From G942493375 sp942493375 (lineage in GTDB: Bacteria; Armatimonadota; UBA5829), in the NCBI GenBank assembly GCA_942493375.1, contig OW818698.1:4774001-4838000 (forward strand): a stretch of DNA of 64,000 nt, in the 5' to 3' direction. Position numbers and translations under genes: made by a program. Positions 62,877 to 64,000 of this stretch are shown in pieces. The notes beneath the pieces are model-generated. The model was not told the origin of the DNA, searched no databases, and was given only the letters and a program-made list of their open reading frames with translations. Each line of letters opens with the position of its first letter. Within the stretch, counting starts at the first letter, position 1.

Positions 62877-64000
62877 ATGTATAACACAGACCTATACAAG
62901 CGAATCCTTGCAGAAGTCACCAAAATCCCCATAATTGATTGCCATGAACACCTCAATCATCCTCACGAGTTAATGAGGTTGGAGGACATAGATTTTGGCA
63001 GGCTGTTCACACATTATGCCAGCAGTGATCTTGTCTCCGCAGGTATGCCTCCAGCAGATATGGAGCAGGTCAGAAGTCAGGAGTGCGATTGGTCAGTGAT
63101 GCACAAATGGCAGGCTGTGAAGCCATATTATGAGAAAACATGGAACACAGCCTATTGCGAATGCATCCGGATCGCTATGCAGGATATATATGGGATTGAT
63201 GATCTACGTGATGACACAGTAGGACCGCTGAGTGAAAAGATGAACAGCGTTCCAAGGGAGACATGGACACGAGATATCTTCGATAAAGCCAATATAGACA
63301 TAGCCCTGCAGCACAGTCTCTCACTTGGCCCTGTCTTCCCACGCAAACCCTATCCTGAACTATTTCTGTATGACATGGTCGATTGTTTCAGCTCACTCGG
63401 TTCTTTCGAATGGTGCAGTGAGACCGGTATCGATGTATACAGTCTGCACGATTATCTGAGGGTGATCGACTGGTATTTCGACAAATTTGCTTACCAGGCC
63501 TCAGCATTCAAAATAGGTCGCGCATACGACAGGACCCTGGCATTTGAGGACATAGCTACACCCGATGCCTCCCGCCTGTTCACCCAGTGGATCAATCCCG
63601 AAACCCGTCCGGCCAGGCGTGATATTCAGGCACTGGAGGACTTCATTATCCATTACTGTGTCCGCAAGTCAGGGGAGTATGATCTACCCGTGAAGTTCCA
63701 CACAGGCCTTCAGGAGGGGAACTGCAACGATATCAAGAACAGCCGCGCTGGCCTGCTTGTGAACCTTTTCGCCAAGTACCCAAAGACCAGGTTCGATATT
63801 TATCACATCTCCTGGCCATATACAGAGGAACTTATCTCAATCTGCAAGAACTTCCCTAATGTCTACATAGACTTCTGCTGGGCCTGGATATTCAACCCAC
63901 CTGCATCCCGCAGATATCTATCAGATATGCTCGAAACCATCCCCCTTAACAAGATCCACGGTTTCGGAGGAGACTTCATCTTTGTAGAAGGCAGCTACGG
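62877..64000 (+). CDS. Amidohydrolase-family protein, 3' end cut by the window
   Basis: A frame of 374 codons open to the right edge. Start at 62877 follows AAGGAG by seven bases. The N-terminal metal motif is IIDCHEHLNHP, with later histidines in VKFHTGLQEGN and FDIYHISWPY and an aspartate in GFGGDFIFVEG, the metal-ligand pattern of amidohydrolase family 2 and uronate-isomerase-like barrels. No signal peptide, so cytoplasmic. Follows the GH-D-like gene by 75 bases, probably in the same unit. Hydrolysis of a lactone or decarboxylation/isomerisation of a sugar acid are all possible. Confidence 0.82.
   Translation, partial: MYNTDLYKRILAEVTKIPIIDCHEHLNHPHELMRLEDIDFGRLFTHYASSDLVSAGMPPADMEQVRSQECDWSVMHKWQAVKPYYEKTWNTAYCECIRIAMQDIYGIDDLRDDTVGPLSEKMNSVPRETWTRDIFDKANIDIALQHSLSLGPVFPRKPYPELFLYDMVDCFSSLGSFEWCSETGIDVYSLHDYLRVIDWYFDKFAYQASAFKIGRAYDRTLAFEDIATPDASRLFTQWINPETRPARRDIQALEDFIIHYCVRKSGEYDLPVKFHTGLQEGNCNDIKNSRAGLLVNLFAKYPKTRFDIYHISWPYTEELISICKNFPNVYIDFCWAWIFNPPASRRYLSDMLETIPLNKIHGFGGDFIFVEGSY

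Overview
The window reads as a chromosomal carbohydrate-degradation island from an uncultured bacterium, most likely of the phylum Armatimonadota. The pointers are a DUF1559-type prepilin with the N-terminal run FPVFAKAREKARQ, common in Armatimonadota, a PEP-CTERM protein, many secreted sugar-active proteins and many short intergenic repeats. This assignment is inference from motif style, not from a marker gene. No rRNA, tRNA, CRISPR array, transposase or phage gene was seen. Both window edges cut genes: a beta-propeller enzyme at the left and an amidohydrolase at the right.

Layout. 1-8.9 kb: a mostly minus-strand unit headed by a LacI-type regulator, followed by an oligogalacturonate-lyase-like (PL22) protein, a DUF4091 glycosidase-like protein, a Gfo/Idh/MocA oxidoreductase and a DapA-family aldolase/lyase. 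Two identical 16-bp operator-like palindromes lie in the LacI promoter. 9-20 kb: four Asp-box (sialidase-fold) propellers, a prepilin, a phosphotriesterase-family hydrolase and a GHL10-like barrel. 20-25 kb: housekeeping-type genes (GNAT, a PH-like membrane protein, a 5TM/PAS/ATPase sensor, MsrA) and a GH5-like enzyme. 25-36 kb: a GH36 alpha-galactosidase-like gene divergent from a plus-strand run of a PL26-like lyase, a ceramidase-like hydrolase, a D-2-hydroxyacid dehydrogenase, a KDPG-aldolase-like protein and a frameshifted propeller gene. 36-46 kb: a PEP-CTERM protein, a YyaL/SSP411 thioredoxin-domain protein, a large CBM/DUF4091-like protein, two unknowns and a formate/nitrite transporter. 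46-64 kb: a tandem triplicate of DUF4838 proteins, an FAD oxidoreductase, a GH29-like enzyme, a beta-helix protein, a GH-D-like barrel and the truncated amidohydrolase.

How it may work. The PL22- and PL26-like proteins, the KDPG-aldolase-like protein, hydroxyacid dehydrogenase, Gfo/Idh/MocA and DapA-family enzymes fit breakdown of pectin or rhamnogalacturonan and the resulting uronic or aldonic acids. The GH36, GH29, GH5, DUF4838 and DUF4091 proteins would trim side chains. About a dozen proteins have signal peptides while others lack them, so degradation seems split between outside and inside the cell. No sugar transporter is present.

The most unusual things: (1) a T2SSE_N/MshEN-type domain, normally at the N-terminus of PilB/GspE ATPases, sits in frame in the middle of a ceramidase-like hydrolase; (2) two different glycosidase-like barrels carry discoidin-like domains inside the catalytic region; (3) three loci share a near-identical promoter with -10 TGCTAGACT; (4) the LacI gene appears leaderless, with an operator filling its promoter spacer; (5) several dispersed intergenic repeat families, one of which adds a false N-terminus to the hydrolase in (1).
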